Positions 17,439 through 26,743 are shown, counted from the stretch's first letter. The stretch: 64,000 nucleotides of DNA from DATBGO01 sp036558005 (GCA_036558005.1 DATBGO010000138.1:4167-68166), one strand, 5' to 3'. Notes: a model not told the origin generated them from the letters alone. Program-made: numbers and translations.

Positions 17439-17612
17439 ATGCAGACTACCGACGACATCAGGCTGACGACAGCATCCAAGCTGGCAGATCTCCGCGCCGT
17501 GCCGCTGGCGGAGCTATCCCGGCTGGGCACGGTGACCTTCGATGAGGCGCAGGGCCGGGCCGCCGCGGCCCCGGCCGCGGTGCCCGCGCCAGCATTCAGC
17601 TCTGCCATCTGA
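17439..17612 (+). CDS. fxsA: FxSxx-COOH precursor peptide
   Basis: This 57-residue peptide ends in F-S-S-A-I, which matches the FxSxx-COOH signature that defines substrates of FxsB radical SAM maturases. The leader has the conserved L-x-D-L-R-x-V-P-L core (KLADLRAVPLAEL), followed by an Ala/Pro-rich spacer before the C-terminal motif. FxsB enzymes belong to the three-residue cyclophane (triceptide) group, so the expected product links the Phe ring to the side-chain carbon of the Ser two residues on. The ATG at 17439 was chosen because the conserved part begins just after it; the upstream in-frame ATG at 17361 gives an unrelated basic extension. It precedes fxsB by 15 bases. Confidence 0.85.
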   Translation: MQTTDDIRLTTASKLADLRAVPLAELSRLGTVTFDEAQGRAAAAPAAVPAPAFSSAI

Positions 17613-17627
17613 GCCACGAGGCCTGAC

Positions 17628-20243
17628 GTGAGCAGGCCGCCCGCCGCGCCGTGCCAGGCTGTCCCGGCTCCGATCAGCCAGTTCGTCCTGAAGGTTCACA
17701 GCCGCTGCGATCTCGCCTGTGATCACTGCTATGTGTACGAAGCCGCCGACCAGAGCTGGCGGGGCCGTCCGGCGGTGATCTCGGGCGAGGTCACCGCCCG
17801 GGCCGCGGAGCGCATCGCGGAGCACGCCGCGGCGCACGCGCTGCCCGGCGTTCAGGTGATCTTGCATGGCGGCGAGCCGCTGCTGGCCGGTCCCGCCCGG
17901 CTGCGGCAGATCATCACGGCCCTGCGGTCGGCGCTTTCCGGCGCCTGCCAGCTTGACCTGAGAATCCACACCAACGGCGTGCTGCTGACCCCGGTGCTGT
18001 GCGAGCTGTTCGCCGAGCACCAGGTCAAGGTGGGCGTCTCCATCGACGGTGACCGGCCCGCCAATGACCGCCACCGCCGCTACGCCGACGGGCGCAGCAG
18101 CTACGACAAGGTGATCGCGGCGATCAGCCTGCTGCGCACCGGGCGGTTCAGGCCGCTGTACGCGGGCTTGCTGTGCACGATCGACGTCGCCAACGACCCG
18201 CTGGCGGTCTACCAGGCTTTAATGGAGCTGGCCCCGCCACGGATCGACTTCCTGCTGCCGCATGCCACCTGGGACCACCCGCCGCCGCGGCGGCCCGGCG
18301 CCGGCGCCGAGTACGCGGACTGGCTGATCGCGATCTTCGACCGGTGGGCCGCCGACGGCTGCCCGGTACCGATCCGCACCTTCGACTCGATCGGGTCCAC
18401 GCTGCGCGGCGGCGAGAATCTCACCGAGGCGCTCGGCCTCGGGCCGGCCGGCCTGGTGGTGATCGAGACCGACGGCAGCTACGAGCAGGCGGACTCGCTG
18501 AAGGCGGCCTACCAGGGAGCGCCGGAAACCGGGATGGATGTCTTGCGCCACCCGCTCGACGCGGTGGCCGCGCACCCGGGCATCCTGGCCCGGCAGCAGG
18601 GACTGGCCGGGCTGTGCCAGGCCTGCCGCCAGTGCCCGGTCGTCACCAGCTGCGGCGGCGGCCTCTACACCCACCGGTACCGCACCGGGACCGGCTTCGC
18701 GAACCCGTCGGCCTACTGCGCGGACCTGCTGAAGCTGATCACCCACATCGGCAGCCGCCCGCCCGGCCCGCGGCCGGGCGGCCCCGGCCCGCGGCGCACG
18801 GCCCACACCATCAGCAGCGGCGACTTCCGTGCCCTGGCGGCAGGCCCGGGCAGCGCCGCCGCCGTCGCCGGGCTCATCGAGGCCCAGCGCAGCCTGGTGC
18901 GCGGGCTGCTCAGCGCGGTCTACCAGCAGGCCGAAGCCGCGCCCGGGCTCAGCCCGCAGGCCCAGGCTGACCTGCGAGCCGCCTGGTCGGTGCTGACCGA
19001 GCTGGACCACGCCGGGGCGCCGGGCCTGGCGCAGGTGCTCGGTCATCCCGGCGTCCGGCGCTGGGCCGAGCGCTGCCTGAGCGCGCCGCGGGATCGGGGT
19101 GATGCCGGGCCCCCGGCCGGCCTCGGGCATCTCGGCGCGATCGCGGCCGCAGCGGCGATCGCGTCAGCCGCGACCGCCACCGCGGCGGTCCCGGTCACCG
19201 GCGGCGCCGTGCACCTGCCGTCGCTGGGCAGGCTCGCCGCCGGGCCGGGCGGGGAACACGAGCGGGCGGTCATCGAGGTGGCCGGGAATGCGGTCAGCGT
19301 GCGACTAGGCCCCAGCCGCTGGACGCTAGCCGGCCCCGTGCTAGCCGGCCCCGTGCTGGCCGGCCCCGTGCTGGCCGGCCCCCAGTTGGCCGGCTCCCAG
19401 CTGGGCACTGACCTGGCCGGCCTCCGGTTCACTGCCGCGGACGGCAGGCAGGCCTGCTGGCAGCCGGTGCGGACGCTGGCCGGGCCCGGCATCCGGGTGG
19501 CCCTCGACGACACCGACCCCTGCCTGCTCGATCAGCCGGAGGCCGCGGCGCCGCGGCTGACCGATGTCGAGTTCGCCCGTTGGCAGCGCTGCTTCACCGC
19601 CGCGTGGCAGCAGATCCGGGCCGGCCAGCCAGGCTACGGGGCCGCGCTCGCGGCCGGCCTGAGCACGATCGTGCCGCTCGCCGGCCCCGCCCTGGCCAGG
19701 ACAGCCGGCCGGGGCGCCGCCGCCGGGGCCGCGGGGGGTGCCACAGCCGGGGGTGCCACAGCCGGGGGTGCCACAGCCGGGGGCGCCACAGCCAGGGGCG
19801 CCGCGGCCAGGGGCGCCGCGGCCGACACGGGCCCCGGAGCCTGCCGGCCCGCCTTCGGCGCGGTCGCGCTCGCGCTGCCGGCCGGCCCGGTTACCCTGGC
19901 CGAGCGGCTGATCCGCGAGTTCCAGCACGTCAAGCTGGCCGCGGTCACGGACCTGTATGACCTGTACGACCGGGCCGGCGACGGCCAGTTGCCGGTGGCG
20001 TCGCAGCCCGGGCAGCACCCGCTCGGGGCACTGCTGCACGACGCTTACGCCGGGCTCGCGGTGACCGGCTTCTGGCGGGCCCGCCAGCAGGCCGCGGCCG
20101 GGCCAGAAGCCGAGCAGGCGGGCCAGCGGTTCGCGCGCTGGCGCGCGTCAACTCGTGACGCGATTGAGACCCTGGCGGCTTCCGGGCTGCTCACCCCGCT
20201 CGGGACCTGGTTCGTGCGGGAAATGCGCGATTCGGCGTCCTAG
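17628..20243 (+). CDS. fxsB: Radical SAM/SPASM cyclophane maturase FxsB fused to an HExxH-type domain
   Basis: This 871-residue protein starts with a radical SAM domain whose cluster cysteines are C27, C31 and C34 (CDLACDHC), followed by LHGGEPLL and HTNGVLL. A SPASM region with clustered cysteines (GLCQACRQCPVVTSCGGG, about 327-344) binds auxiliary clusters. The enzyme should form a C-C link in the FSSAI tail of FxsA. The second half (about 390-871) matches the HEXXH-associated domain often fused to FxsB, but the motif here reads REFQH at residues 763-767 (bases 19914-19928): the first His is replaced by Arg. Two blocks of 15-base tandem repeats expand the linkers. The start follows fxsA by 15 bases. 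Confidence 0.9.
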   Translation: MSRPPAAPCQAVPAPISQFVLKVHSRCDLACDHCYVYEAADQSWRGRPAVISGEVTARAAERIAEHAAAHALPGVQVILHGGEPLLAGPARLRQIITALRSALSGACQLDLRIHTNGVLLTPVLCELFAEHQVKVGVSIDGDRPANDRHRRYADGRSSYDKVIAAISLLRTGRFRPLYAGLLCTIDVANDPLAVYQALMELAPPRIDFLLPHATWDHPPPRRPGAGAEYADWLIAIFDRWAADGCPVPIRTFDSIGSTLRGGENLTEALGLGPAGLVVIETDGSYEQADSLKAAYQGAPETGMDVLRHPLDAVAAHPGILARQQGLAGLCQACRQCPVVTSCGGGLYTHRYRTGTGFANPSAYCADLLKLITHIGSRPPGPRPGGPGPRRTAHTISSGDFRALAAGPGSAAAVAGLIEAQRSLVRGLLSAVYQQAEAAPGLSPQAQADLRAAWSVLTELDHAGAPGLAQVLGHPGVRRWAERCLSAPRDRGDAGPPAGLGHLGAIAAAAAIASAATATAAVPVTGGAVHLPSLGRLAAGPGGEHERAVIEVAGNAVSVRLGPSRWTLAGPVLAGPVLAGPVLAGPQLAGSQLGTDLAGLRFTAADGRQACWQPVRTLAGPGIRVALDDTDPCLLDQPEAAAPRLTDVEFARWQRCFTAAWQQIRAGQPGYGAALAAGLSTIVPLAGPALARTAGRGAAAGAAGGATAGGATAGGATAGGATARGAAARGAAADTGPGACRPAFGAVALALPAGPVTLAERLIREFQHVKLAAVTDLYDLYDRAGDGQLPVASQPGQHPLGALLHDAYAGLAVTGFWRARQQAAAGPEAEQAGQRFARWRASTRDAIETLAASGLLTPLGTWFVREMRDSAS
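19326..19400 (+). repeat. 15-bp tandem repeat, five copies, in fxsB
   Basis: Copies starting at 19326, 19341, 19356, 19371 and 19386 encode LAGPV-type pentapeptides (LAGPVLAGPVLAGPV). The first four are nearly exact, the last degenerate. The frame is preserved, and copy number is likely to vary between strains. Confidence 0.85.
19734..19823 (+). repeat. 15-bp tandem repeat, six copies, in fxsB
   Basis: Three exact copies of GGGGGTGCCACAGCC at 19734, 19749 and 19764 are followed by three diverged copies, encoding GGATA then RGAAA units just before the RExxH helix. They form a flexible Gly/Ala linker. Confidence 0.85.
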
Positions 20244-20269
20244 CACGTCAGCCCCGGCCAGGCCAGCGG

Positions 20270-20298
20270 CGCCGGCCGGCCTCCCGCGGTGGCCGGCG
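20270..20298 (+). terminator. GC hairpin after fxsB
   Basis: An 8-base inverted repeat, CGCCGGCC at 20270-20277 and GGCCGGCG at 20291-20298, lies 27 bases after the fxsB stop and has no T-tract. With the 213-base gap before fxsC and an AT-rich patch at 20340-20370, it suggests that fxsC-fxsT is a second transcription unit. Confidence 0.35.
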
Positions 20299-20456
20299 GC
20301 GGCGGGCCAGGCCAGGCGGCCCGGCGCCCGCTGGCCACGCCCTGCAATCTCCTATATCATCAATTCTCCCGGGCGTATCCAGGCACAAATGGCTGCCGCC
20401 GGTTTCACTGTGAGGCTGATGTGGCCAGCGTGTGGCGTGATAGGGGGACGGCGCCG

Positions 20457-21746
20457 ATGGATTCAGGGCGCGATGAGCGGCCATACTTCTTCCTGAGTTA
20501 CGCGCGGACGCCCAAGCGTGATCCAGCCGATCGCGATGACCCGGATCGCTGGGTCCACAAGCTGTACAAAGACCTGTGTAATGAAATTTTACAAATGACC
20601 GAGGCGCGGCCTGAAGAGGCCGGATTCATGGACCTCGAAAACAAGCTCGGCACCGAATGGTCACCCGAGCTCATCACCGCCCTGGCGCGCTGCCGGGTGT
20701 TCGTCCCGCTTTACTCCCGGCGGTACTTTGAAAGCGACAGCTGCGGGCGGGAATGGTTCGCCTTCGCCCGCCGCGAGCTCACCCGCAAGGCGCTGGGCAG
20801 CCAGGTCGTCGACGCGATCATGCCCGCGCTGTGGACCAGGCTCGACCGGGACAAGCTCCCCCAGGTGGCCCAGTCCGTCCAGTTCGACCACAACGTGCTG
20901 GGCGAGCGGTACTGCACCGAGGGCTTCTACGGGATCATGAAGCTGCACAACTACCGCGGCGACTATCAGCGCGCGGTGCACCGGCTGGCCGAGCGGATCA
21001 TCGCGATCGGGGACGAGAGCGCCGCCGCCGGGGACGAGACCACCGTGCACGGCCTGAGCCAGGCCGACTTCGACTCGCTGCCCAGTGCCTTCGGGCCGGC
21101 CAGCGCCAGCAGGACGGCCAACGGCAAGCTGCAGATCTCGGTGCTGGCGCACGACACCTCGACGCTGCCGCCGGGCCGGGCACCGGACTACTACGCCGAG
21201 ACGCCCAGCGGCTGGAGCCCGTACCGGCCCGACTACCTGCAGCCGGTCGCCGACTACGCCCAGGAACTGGCCCGCAAGTGCCTGGACTGCACGCCGCAGG
21301 TCGGCGCGTTCGAGGACGAGATGGCCAGCTGGGCGCCGAACGGCCGGCCGGTGCCGCCGAGCCTGTGCCTGGTCGACGCCTGGGTCAGCCTGTCCGCCAA
21401 GCACGCCGAGCAGCTCAGCCGGCTGAACGCGGTCAGCGCGCCCTGGGTCAGCGTGCTGGTGCCCTGGAACAGGCAGGACCGGGGGATGGACGTGGCCAGG
21501 GAGGAACTGCGCGCGGCCCTGCAGCAGCAGCTGGGCCGCAAGCTCGGCGGCGTGCCCAGGCGCTGCCAGATGGCCGCCCGCGGGATACCCACCCTGCAGG
21601 AGTTCAGCCAGCTCCTGCCGGAGATGACGATGATCATGATGAAGCGCTTCCGCAAGGAAGCCGCTGCCCACCCGCCCGCAGGTCCGGTCATCGAGCGGCC
21701 GCGGCTGAGAAGAGCCGACCCCACCGACTCCGGAGACACCCGATGA
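20457..21746 (+). CDS. fxsC: TIR-like protein FxsC
   Basis: This 429-residue protein has an N-terminal TIR fold (about 8-150: YFFLSYART, then LGTEWSPELITALARCRVFVPLYSRRYFESDSCGREW), the form annotated as TIR-like protein FxsC in FxSxx-COOH loci. The Glu in CGREW sits where TIR NADases carry their catalytic Glu, so NAD cleavage is possible but unproven. A second conserved region (about 220-410) starts KLQISVLAHDTSTLP and holds VSVLVPWNRQD. No membrane segment is present. The ATG at 20457 precedes the TIR domain directly. Its stop overlaps the start of fxsT (ATGA), so the two are translationally coupled and probably act together. Confidence 0.85.
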   Translation: MDSGRDERPYFFLSYARTPKRDPADRDDPDRWVHKLYKDLCNEILQMTEARPEEAGFMDLENKLGTEWSPELITALARCRVFVPLYSRRYFESDSCGREWFAFARRELTRKALGSQVVDAIMPALWTRLDRDKLPQVAQSVQFDHNVLGERYCTEGFYGIMKLHNYRGDYQRAVHRLAERIIAIGDESAAAGDETTVHGLSQADFDSLPSAFGPASASRTANGKLQISVLAHDTSTLPPGRAPDYYAETPSGWSPYRPDYLQPVADYAQELARKCLDCTPQVGAFEDEMASWAPNGRPVPPSLCLVDAWVSLSAKHAEQLSRLNAVSAPWVSVLVPWNRQDRGMDVAREELRAALQQQLGRKLGGVPRRCQMAARGIPTLQEFSQLLPEMTMIMMKRFRKEAAAHPPAGPVIERPRLRRADPTDSGDTR

Positions 21747-24700
21747 GCGAGTCCAGCCAGGGCCAGATCATTACCTTCTACTCCTACAAGGGCGGCACCG
21801 GCCGCACGATGGCGCTGGCCAATGTCGCCTGGATACTGGCCAGCAACGGCAAGCGCGTCCTGATTGTCGACTGGGACCTGGAATCGCCGGGATTACACAA
21901 GTTCTTTCACCCGTTCCTGGACCAGTCAACGGTCAGTGCGACGCCCGGCGTGATCGAGATAATCAATGATTATGCCTCGGCCGCGCTGGATCCCGAGCCG
22001 CGCGACAATGACTGGCACCTGCAGTACGCCCACGTCGAGCGGCACGCGGTATCGCTCGACTGGGTCTTCCCTGATAATGGCAAGCTCGATTTTCTGTCCG
22101 CCGGGCGGCAGAACCGCGATTATTCCGCCGCGGTCTGCTCACTTGACTGGGATAACTTCTACGACCGGCTCGGCGGCGGGCGGTTTTTCCGGGCGATGCG
22201 CGAGGACATGCGGCAGAAGTATGACTACGTGCTGATCGACAGCCGGACCGGGCTCAGCGACGTGGCCGACATCTGCACGATCGAGCTGCCCGACGTGCTG
22301 ACCATCTGCTTCACCCTCAGCGACCAGAGCATCGAGGGCGCCGCCAACGTGGCCCGCCAGATCAGCGGGCGCTACCGGGACCGCAACATCCGGGTGCTGC
22401 CGGTGCCGATGCGGATCGAGGACGGCGAGAAGGAGAAGCTCGACATCGGCCGGTCGCTGGCCCGGATGAGATTCGAGGGCTTCCCGGCCGGGATGTCCCC
22501 GGAGAGCTCGGCCATGTACTGGGCGTCGGTGGAGGTCCCGTACAAGCCGTTCTACGCGTTCGAGGAGACGCTCGCGACCTTCGGCGACGACCCGGGCTCC
22601 CCGGCCTCGCTGCTGTCCTCGTTCGAGCGGATCACCGACGCGCTCACCGAGGGCCGGGTCACCACGATGCGGCCGATACCGGAGAACCTGCGGCTGCAGT
22701 ACAAGGAGGCCTACGCCCGCCGCCAGCCCGCGTCGTCCACCCAGGTCTACCTCAGCTACGTGCCGGAGGACCGGATGTGGGCGGACTGGATCGAGGCGGT
22801 GCTGACCCGCGCGGGCTTCCGGGTGCTGCCGCGCAGCACGGTGACGACCGCGGCGTTCAGCGGCGATGCCCGGGGCAACATCCAGGCCGAACGCGAGCTC
22901 GCGGCGGCTCCCCAGGCGATCGCGATTCTCTCCCTCGCCTACCTGAACTCGCCCGCGGCCCGGTCGATCTGGAAGACGCTGTCGGCGGCCGACGCGGCGG
23001 GCACCCACCGGCAGCTGGTCCCGGTCCGGGTCAGCGACGTCCGGATCAGCGAGCCGTTCACCGACCACCCCATGGCCGACCTGGCCAGGCTGGACGCCGC
23101 CCAGGCCACGGCGAAGCTGCTGTGGGCGCTGGGCCGGGCCCCGCAGTCAGCGGGCGGGGCCGGCGGCGCGGCGACCGAACCCCGGTTCCCCGGCACCATC
23201 CCGCCGATCTGGAACGTCCCGGCCAGGAACGCCGACTTCACCGGGCGCGGCGCGATGCTGGAACTGCTGCGCGACAAGCTGGCCGGGACGGGCATGGCGG
23301 TGGTGGTCCCGCAGGCGCTTTACGGGCTGGGCGGGGTCGGCAAGACTCAGCTCGCGCTGGAGTACGCGCACCGGTTCATGGCCGACTACGACCTGGTCTG
23401 GTGGGTGCCATCGGAGCGGGCCGAGGAGACCATCGGCGCGCTCGCCGAGCTGGCCCGCAAGATGGGCCTGAAGGTCGGCGACAACGTGTCGGAGGCCGCC
23501 GAGGCGGCGCTGGAGGAACTGCGCCGCGACACCAGCCCGCACTGGCTGCTGATCTTCGACAACGCCGACGACCCCAAGCAGCTGGAGCCCTACCTGCCGG
23601 CCGGCGCTGGCCACGTCCTCATCACCTCCAGGAACCAGGCCTGGTCGCACTCGGCCGAGCCGCTGGAGGTGGACGTCTTCACCAGGGACGAGAGCGTGGC
23701 GCACCTGCTGCGGCACGTGCCCGAGCTGGACATGGCGGACGCGAAGCGGGTCGCGGACGCGCTCGGCCACCTGCCGCTGGCGGTCGAGCAGGCCAGCGCG
23801 TGGCTGGAGCAGACCGGCATGCCCGCGCGCGCCTACGTCGAGCAGCTCGCGACCCAGTCCACCAAGATCCTCGCGCTGAACCAGCCGCCTGACTACCCGA
23901 TGCCGGTGGTCGCGACCTGGAACCTGTCGTTCGAGCGGCTCAAGGAGCGCTCGCCGGCCGCGGTGCGGCTGCTGCAGCTGTGCGCGTTCTTCTCGCCCGG
24001 CCCGATCTCGATGGACCTGCTCTACAGCGATGAGATGAACGAGTCGCTGCTGCCGTTCGACGAGACGCTGAGCGAGAAGCTGATGCTCGGCCGGGTGATC
24101 CGGGACATCAGCCGGTTCGCGCTGGTCAAGGTCGACCAGGGCAGCAACTCGCTGCAGATCCACCGGCTGGTGCAGGCGGTGATCAGGTCTCAGATGAGCG
24201 AGCAGGAGCAGGAGGGGGCCCGGCACGAGGTACACAAGATCCTGGCCGGCGCCCGGCCCCGGCAGGGCGAGACCGATGACCCGGCGAACTGGTCCACTTA
24301 CGACATCATCTGGCCGCACCTGGGCCCGTCCAGGGCCGAGGACTGCGACGACCCGCGGACCCGCCAGCTGCTCATCGACTGGGTGCGGTACCAGTGGAAG
24401 CACGGTGAGTTCGAGTCCGGCCTGAGCCTGGCCAGGCGGCTGGAGACGGTGTGGACCCACCAGCTCGGCCCCGACCATCAGCAGACCCTGCACCTGCAGT
24501 TCCAGATCGCGAACATCCTGCGGTCGCTGGGCCGCTTCGGTGACGCGCGCGACCTGGACACCTATGTCCTGGACCGGCAGCGCGCGGTGCTGGGGACCGA
24601 CCACCCGCACGCGCTGATGACCGCGAACGGGCTCGGCGCGGACCTGCGCGCGCTCGGTGACTTCTCTGAGGCGCTCGGCATCGACCGGCAGACCTACGAG

Positions 24701-25678
24701 AGCTTCAAGGACCAGTTCGGCGACGACTATCCGCGGACCCTGGCGGCGGCGCACAACCTGGCCTGCTCGCTGCGGCTGATGGGCGACTGCTTCGCCGCGC
24801 GCAGGCTGGATGAGGAGACGCTCGACCGCCAGCTCGCCGTGCTCGGCCGCGACCACCCCAACACCCTGCTGTCGGCCGCCAGCCTGGCCCACGACATGCG
24901 GGCGGCGGGCGCGTTCCGCGAGTCAGTGAACCTGCTGCGCGACACCTGGGACAAGTACCGCGAGGTGATCGGCGACGACATGACCGACACCCTGCGCACC
25001 GCGACCAGCCTGGCGCTGTCGCTGCGCAAGGCGGGCGAGCAGGCCGAGGCGATGAACCTGGCCCAGGACATCTACGACCGGTACAAGCGCCGCTACGGCA
25101 GCGACGCGCCCGACGCCCAGTCCTGCGCGCTGAACCTGGCCTGCGACTACGCGGCGGTCGACGACATTCCCCAGGCGCTGGAACTGATCACAGGGGTGAA
25201 GACGGTGCTCCAGGTGAGCCTGGGCGACGACCACCCGAACACCCTGGTCGCCACCAACAACCTGGCCTGCTACCTGCGCGTCACCGGCGAGCTCGGCGAG
25301 GCGCTCGCGCTGACCGACGACACGCTGCGGCGGCTGCGCCGCAAGCTCGGCTCCAGCCACCCGCTCACCCTGTCCTGCGCGGTCAACCTGGCCAACTGCC
25401 GCGGTGATTCAGCCGACCTGGCGGCGTCTGAGGAGCTGCAGCGGGAGACGATCGTGCTGCTTACCCAGACCCTTGGCGCCGGCCATCCGGACACCCTGGT
25501 CTGCGAGGCGAACCTCGCCGTCACGCTGCGCCAGTCCGGCCGCGAGCAAGACGCCGACGAGCTGCGGACCCGGGTCATCACCGATTTCGCCCGGGTCCTG
25601 GGCGCGGCCCACCCAGACGTGGTCCAGCTGCAGAAATGGCAGCGGATCAACCGTGATCTGGAGCCGCAGCAGATCTAG
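21743..25678 (+). CDS. fxsT: FxSxx-COOH system giant protein: ParA-like, TIR, NB-ARC and TPR
   Basis: This 1311-residue STAND-type protein has, in order: a ParA/CobQ-like ATPase (P-loop YSYKGGTGRT, about 13-22; VDWDLESPG); a second TIR-like domain (about 333-470, QVYLSYVPEDRMWADW); an NB-ARC ATPase (P-loop YGLGGVGKTQLALEY near 530, then LLIFDNADDP and VLITSR); and a C-terminal TPR solenoid (about 885-1300) of kinesin-light-chain-like repeats with the phrase HPNTL/HPDTL. This order matches the FxSxx-COOH system tetratricopeptide repeat protein. It likely senses a partner or peptide through the TPRs and oligomerises through NB-ARC. The last 32 bases overlap the convergent hydrolase gene. Confidence 0.85.
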   Translation: MSESSQGQIITFYSYKGGTGRTMALANVAWILASNGKRVLIVDWDLESPGLHKFFHPFLDQSTVSATPGVIEIINDYASAALDPEPRDNDWHLQYAHVERHAVSLDWVFPDNGKLDFLSAGRQNRDYSAAVCSLDWDNFYDRLGGGRFFRAMREDMRQKYDYVLIDSRTGLSDVADICTIELPDVLTICFTLSDQSIEGAANVARQISGRYRDRNIRVLPVPMRIEDGEKEKLDIGRSLARMRFEGFPAGMSPESSAMYWASVEVPYKPFYAFEETLATFGDDPGSPASLLSSFERITDALTEGRVTTMRPIPENLRLQYKEAYARRQPASSTQVYLSYVPEDRMWADWIEAVLTRAGFRVLPRSTVTTAAFSGDARGNIQAERELAAAPQAIAILSLAYLNSPAARSIWKTLSAADAAGTHRQLVPVRVSDVRISEPFTDHPMADLARLDAAQATAKLLWALGRAPQSAGGAGGAATEPRFPGTIPPIWNVPARNADFTGRGAMLELLRDKLAGTGMAVVVPQALYGLGGVGKTQLALEYAHRFMADYDLVWWVPSERAEETIGALAELARKMGLKVGDNVSEAAEAALEELRRDTSPHWLLIFDNADDPKQLEPYLPAGAGHVLITSRNQAWSHSAEPLEVDVFTRDESVAHLLRHVPELDMADAKRVADALGHLPLAVEQASAWLEQTGMPARAYVEQLATQSTKILALNQPPDYPMPVVATWNLSFERLKERSPAAVRLLQLCAFFSPGPISMDLLYSDEMNESLLPFDETLSEKLMLGRVIRDISRFALVKVDQGSNSLQIHRLVQAVIRSQMSEQEQEGARHEVHKILAGARPRQGETDDPANWSTYDIIWPHLGPSRAEDCDDPRTRQLLIDWVRYQWKHGEFESGLSLARRLETVWTHQLGPDHQQTLHLQFQIANILRSLGRFGDARDLDTYVLDRQRAVLGTDHPHALMTANGLGADLRALGDFSEALGIDRQTYESFKDQFGDDYPRTLAAAHNLACSLRLMGDCFAARRLDEETLDRQLAVLGRDHPNTLLSAASLAHDMRAAGAFRESVNLLRDTWDKYREVIGDDMTDTLRTATSLALSLRKAGEQAEAMNLAQDIYDRYKRRYGSDAPDAQSCALNLACDYAAVDDIPQALELITGVKTVLQVSLGDDHPNTLVATNNLACYLRVTGELGEALALTDDTLRRLRRKLGSSHPLTLSCAVNLANCRGDSADLAASEELQRETIVLLTQTLGAGHPDTLVCEANLAVTLRQSGREQDADELRTRVITDFARVLGAAHPDVVQLQKWQRINRDLEPQQI

Positions 25679-26615
25679 TCCCTGGCCGCGGGTGCCGGCC
25701 GGAGGCGTGCCCGGCCGGCCGCTCGGAGGACAGCCAGCGCAGGATGTCGGGCAGCACGTCCAGCGCGCCGAAGTGGGCCGCGCCCGCCTGCACCACGACG
25801 GCCGCGTTCGGGATCCGGTCGGCCAGCCAGCGGGCGTGGCTGGCCGGTGAGAACACGTCACCCGCGCCGTGCCAGAGCAGCACCGGCGCGGTGACCGCCG
25901 CCGGGTCGAACCCCCACGGCGAGCAGAACGCCAGCGCGTCGTCGATCCAGCCGTAGTCGGAGGTGCGCAGCGCCTCGGCGTAGGTCTCGATCAGCATCGA
26001 CCGGATGCCCCGGTCGGCTACCACCCGGCGGTCCGGGTCGGGCAGCTCGGCCTGCAGCCGGGAGATCAGGCTGGCCGGGTTGGCCCGGACCGCGCTGGCG
26101 ACCACCTTGGTGTGCGCGACGATGTCCTCGTAGCCGTTCGCCGCCGCGGTGAACTCGATGACGTTCGAGTGCGCCATCCCGTCGAACCAGTCCAGCCCGT
26201 CCGCGCCGTGCGGCGCCAGCCCGACCAGCACCGCCGCCCTGATGACGTGCTCGGGCAGCAGCGCGGCGCAGGCCAGCGCGTGCGGGCCGCCGCCGGACCG
26301 GCCCACCACCGAGAACTGGTCCAGCCCGTAGGCGGCGGCGATGGCCAGCACGTCCGCGGCCACGTCGGCGACCCGGCGGCCCGCGTGCCGGTCCGAGCCG
26401 CCGTAGCCGGGCCGGTCGAAGGAGATCAGCCGGACGCCCATCCGGTACAGGATGGCGGTCCGCGGCCGGGGGCCTAACCTGCTGCCAGGCGTTCCGTGCA
26501 GCAGGAATACCGGCCGTCCGTCGGGATCCCCGTACATCTGGGTGGAAAGTCTCCTGCCATCAGCCGTCCGGACCGCGTGCTTCAAGATCGTCCTTTGCCG
26601 CTTTTCATGCCGCAA
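25647..26615 (-). CDS. Alpha/beta-fold hydrolase
   Basis: This 322-residue serine hydrolase shows the alpha/beta fold order: an oxyanion-hole HGTPGSR at 40-46, SFDRPGYGGSD, a nucleophile elbow GRSGGG with Ser107, an acid in WHGAGDVFSP, and a catalytic His near AAHFGALD by the C-terminus. It is similar to proline iminopeptidase/epoxide hydrolase-like proteins, but the substrate cannot be told. No signal peptide is visible, so it is cytoplasmic. The last 30 residues (AGHASGRHPRPG) are low-complexity and overlap the 3' end of fxsT on the other strand, which may mean a recent loss of the original stop codon. Confidence 0.85.
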   Translation of the reverse strand: MRHEKRQRTILKHAVRTADGRRLSTQMYGDPDGRPVFLLHGTPGSRLGPRPRTAILYRMGVRLISFDRPGYGGSDRHAGRRVADVAADVLAIAAAYGLDQFSVVGRSGGGPHALACAALLPEHVIRAAVLVGLAPHGADGLDWFDGMAHSNVIEFTAAANGYEDIVAHTKVVASAVRANPASLISRLQAELPDPDRRVVADRGIRSMLIETYAEALRTSDYGWIDDALAFCSPWGFDPAAVTAPVLLWHGAGDVFSPASHARWLADRIPNAAVVVQAGAAHFGALDVLPDILRWLSSERPAGHASGRHPRPGTRSAAAPDHG

Positions 26616-26697
26616 GCCCCCGTTTGGGTGGCGGCGTACCTTTCCAGCATGCCGTCACCGCCCCGGCAACGGAAGGGCCCGCCCCGCGGCGCGCGAC

Positions 26698-26740
26698 GCG
26701 GTCAGGCAGTGCCGCGGTCAGGCAGTGCCGCGGTCAGGCT
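26698..26740. repeat. 16-bp tandem repeat next to the nicotinamidase-type gene
   Basis: Two exact copies of GCGGTCAGGCAGTGCC at 26698-26713 and 26714-26729 are followed by an 11-base partial copy to 26740. The array lies in the intergenic DNA, ending four bases from the stop codon of the neighbouring hydrolase gene. The period is not a multiple of three, consistent with it being non-coding. Confidence 0.8.
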
Positions 26741-26743
26741 GTG

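Noticed and set aside
19734..19823. Repeat array considered as a CRISPR.
   Set aside because: The units are 15 bases with no spacers, in frame within fxsB.
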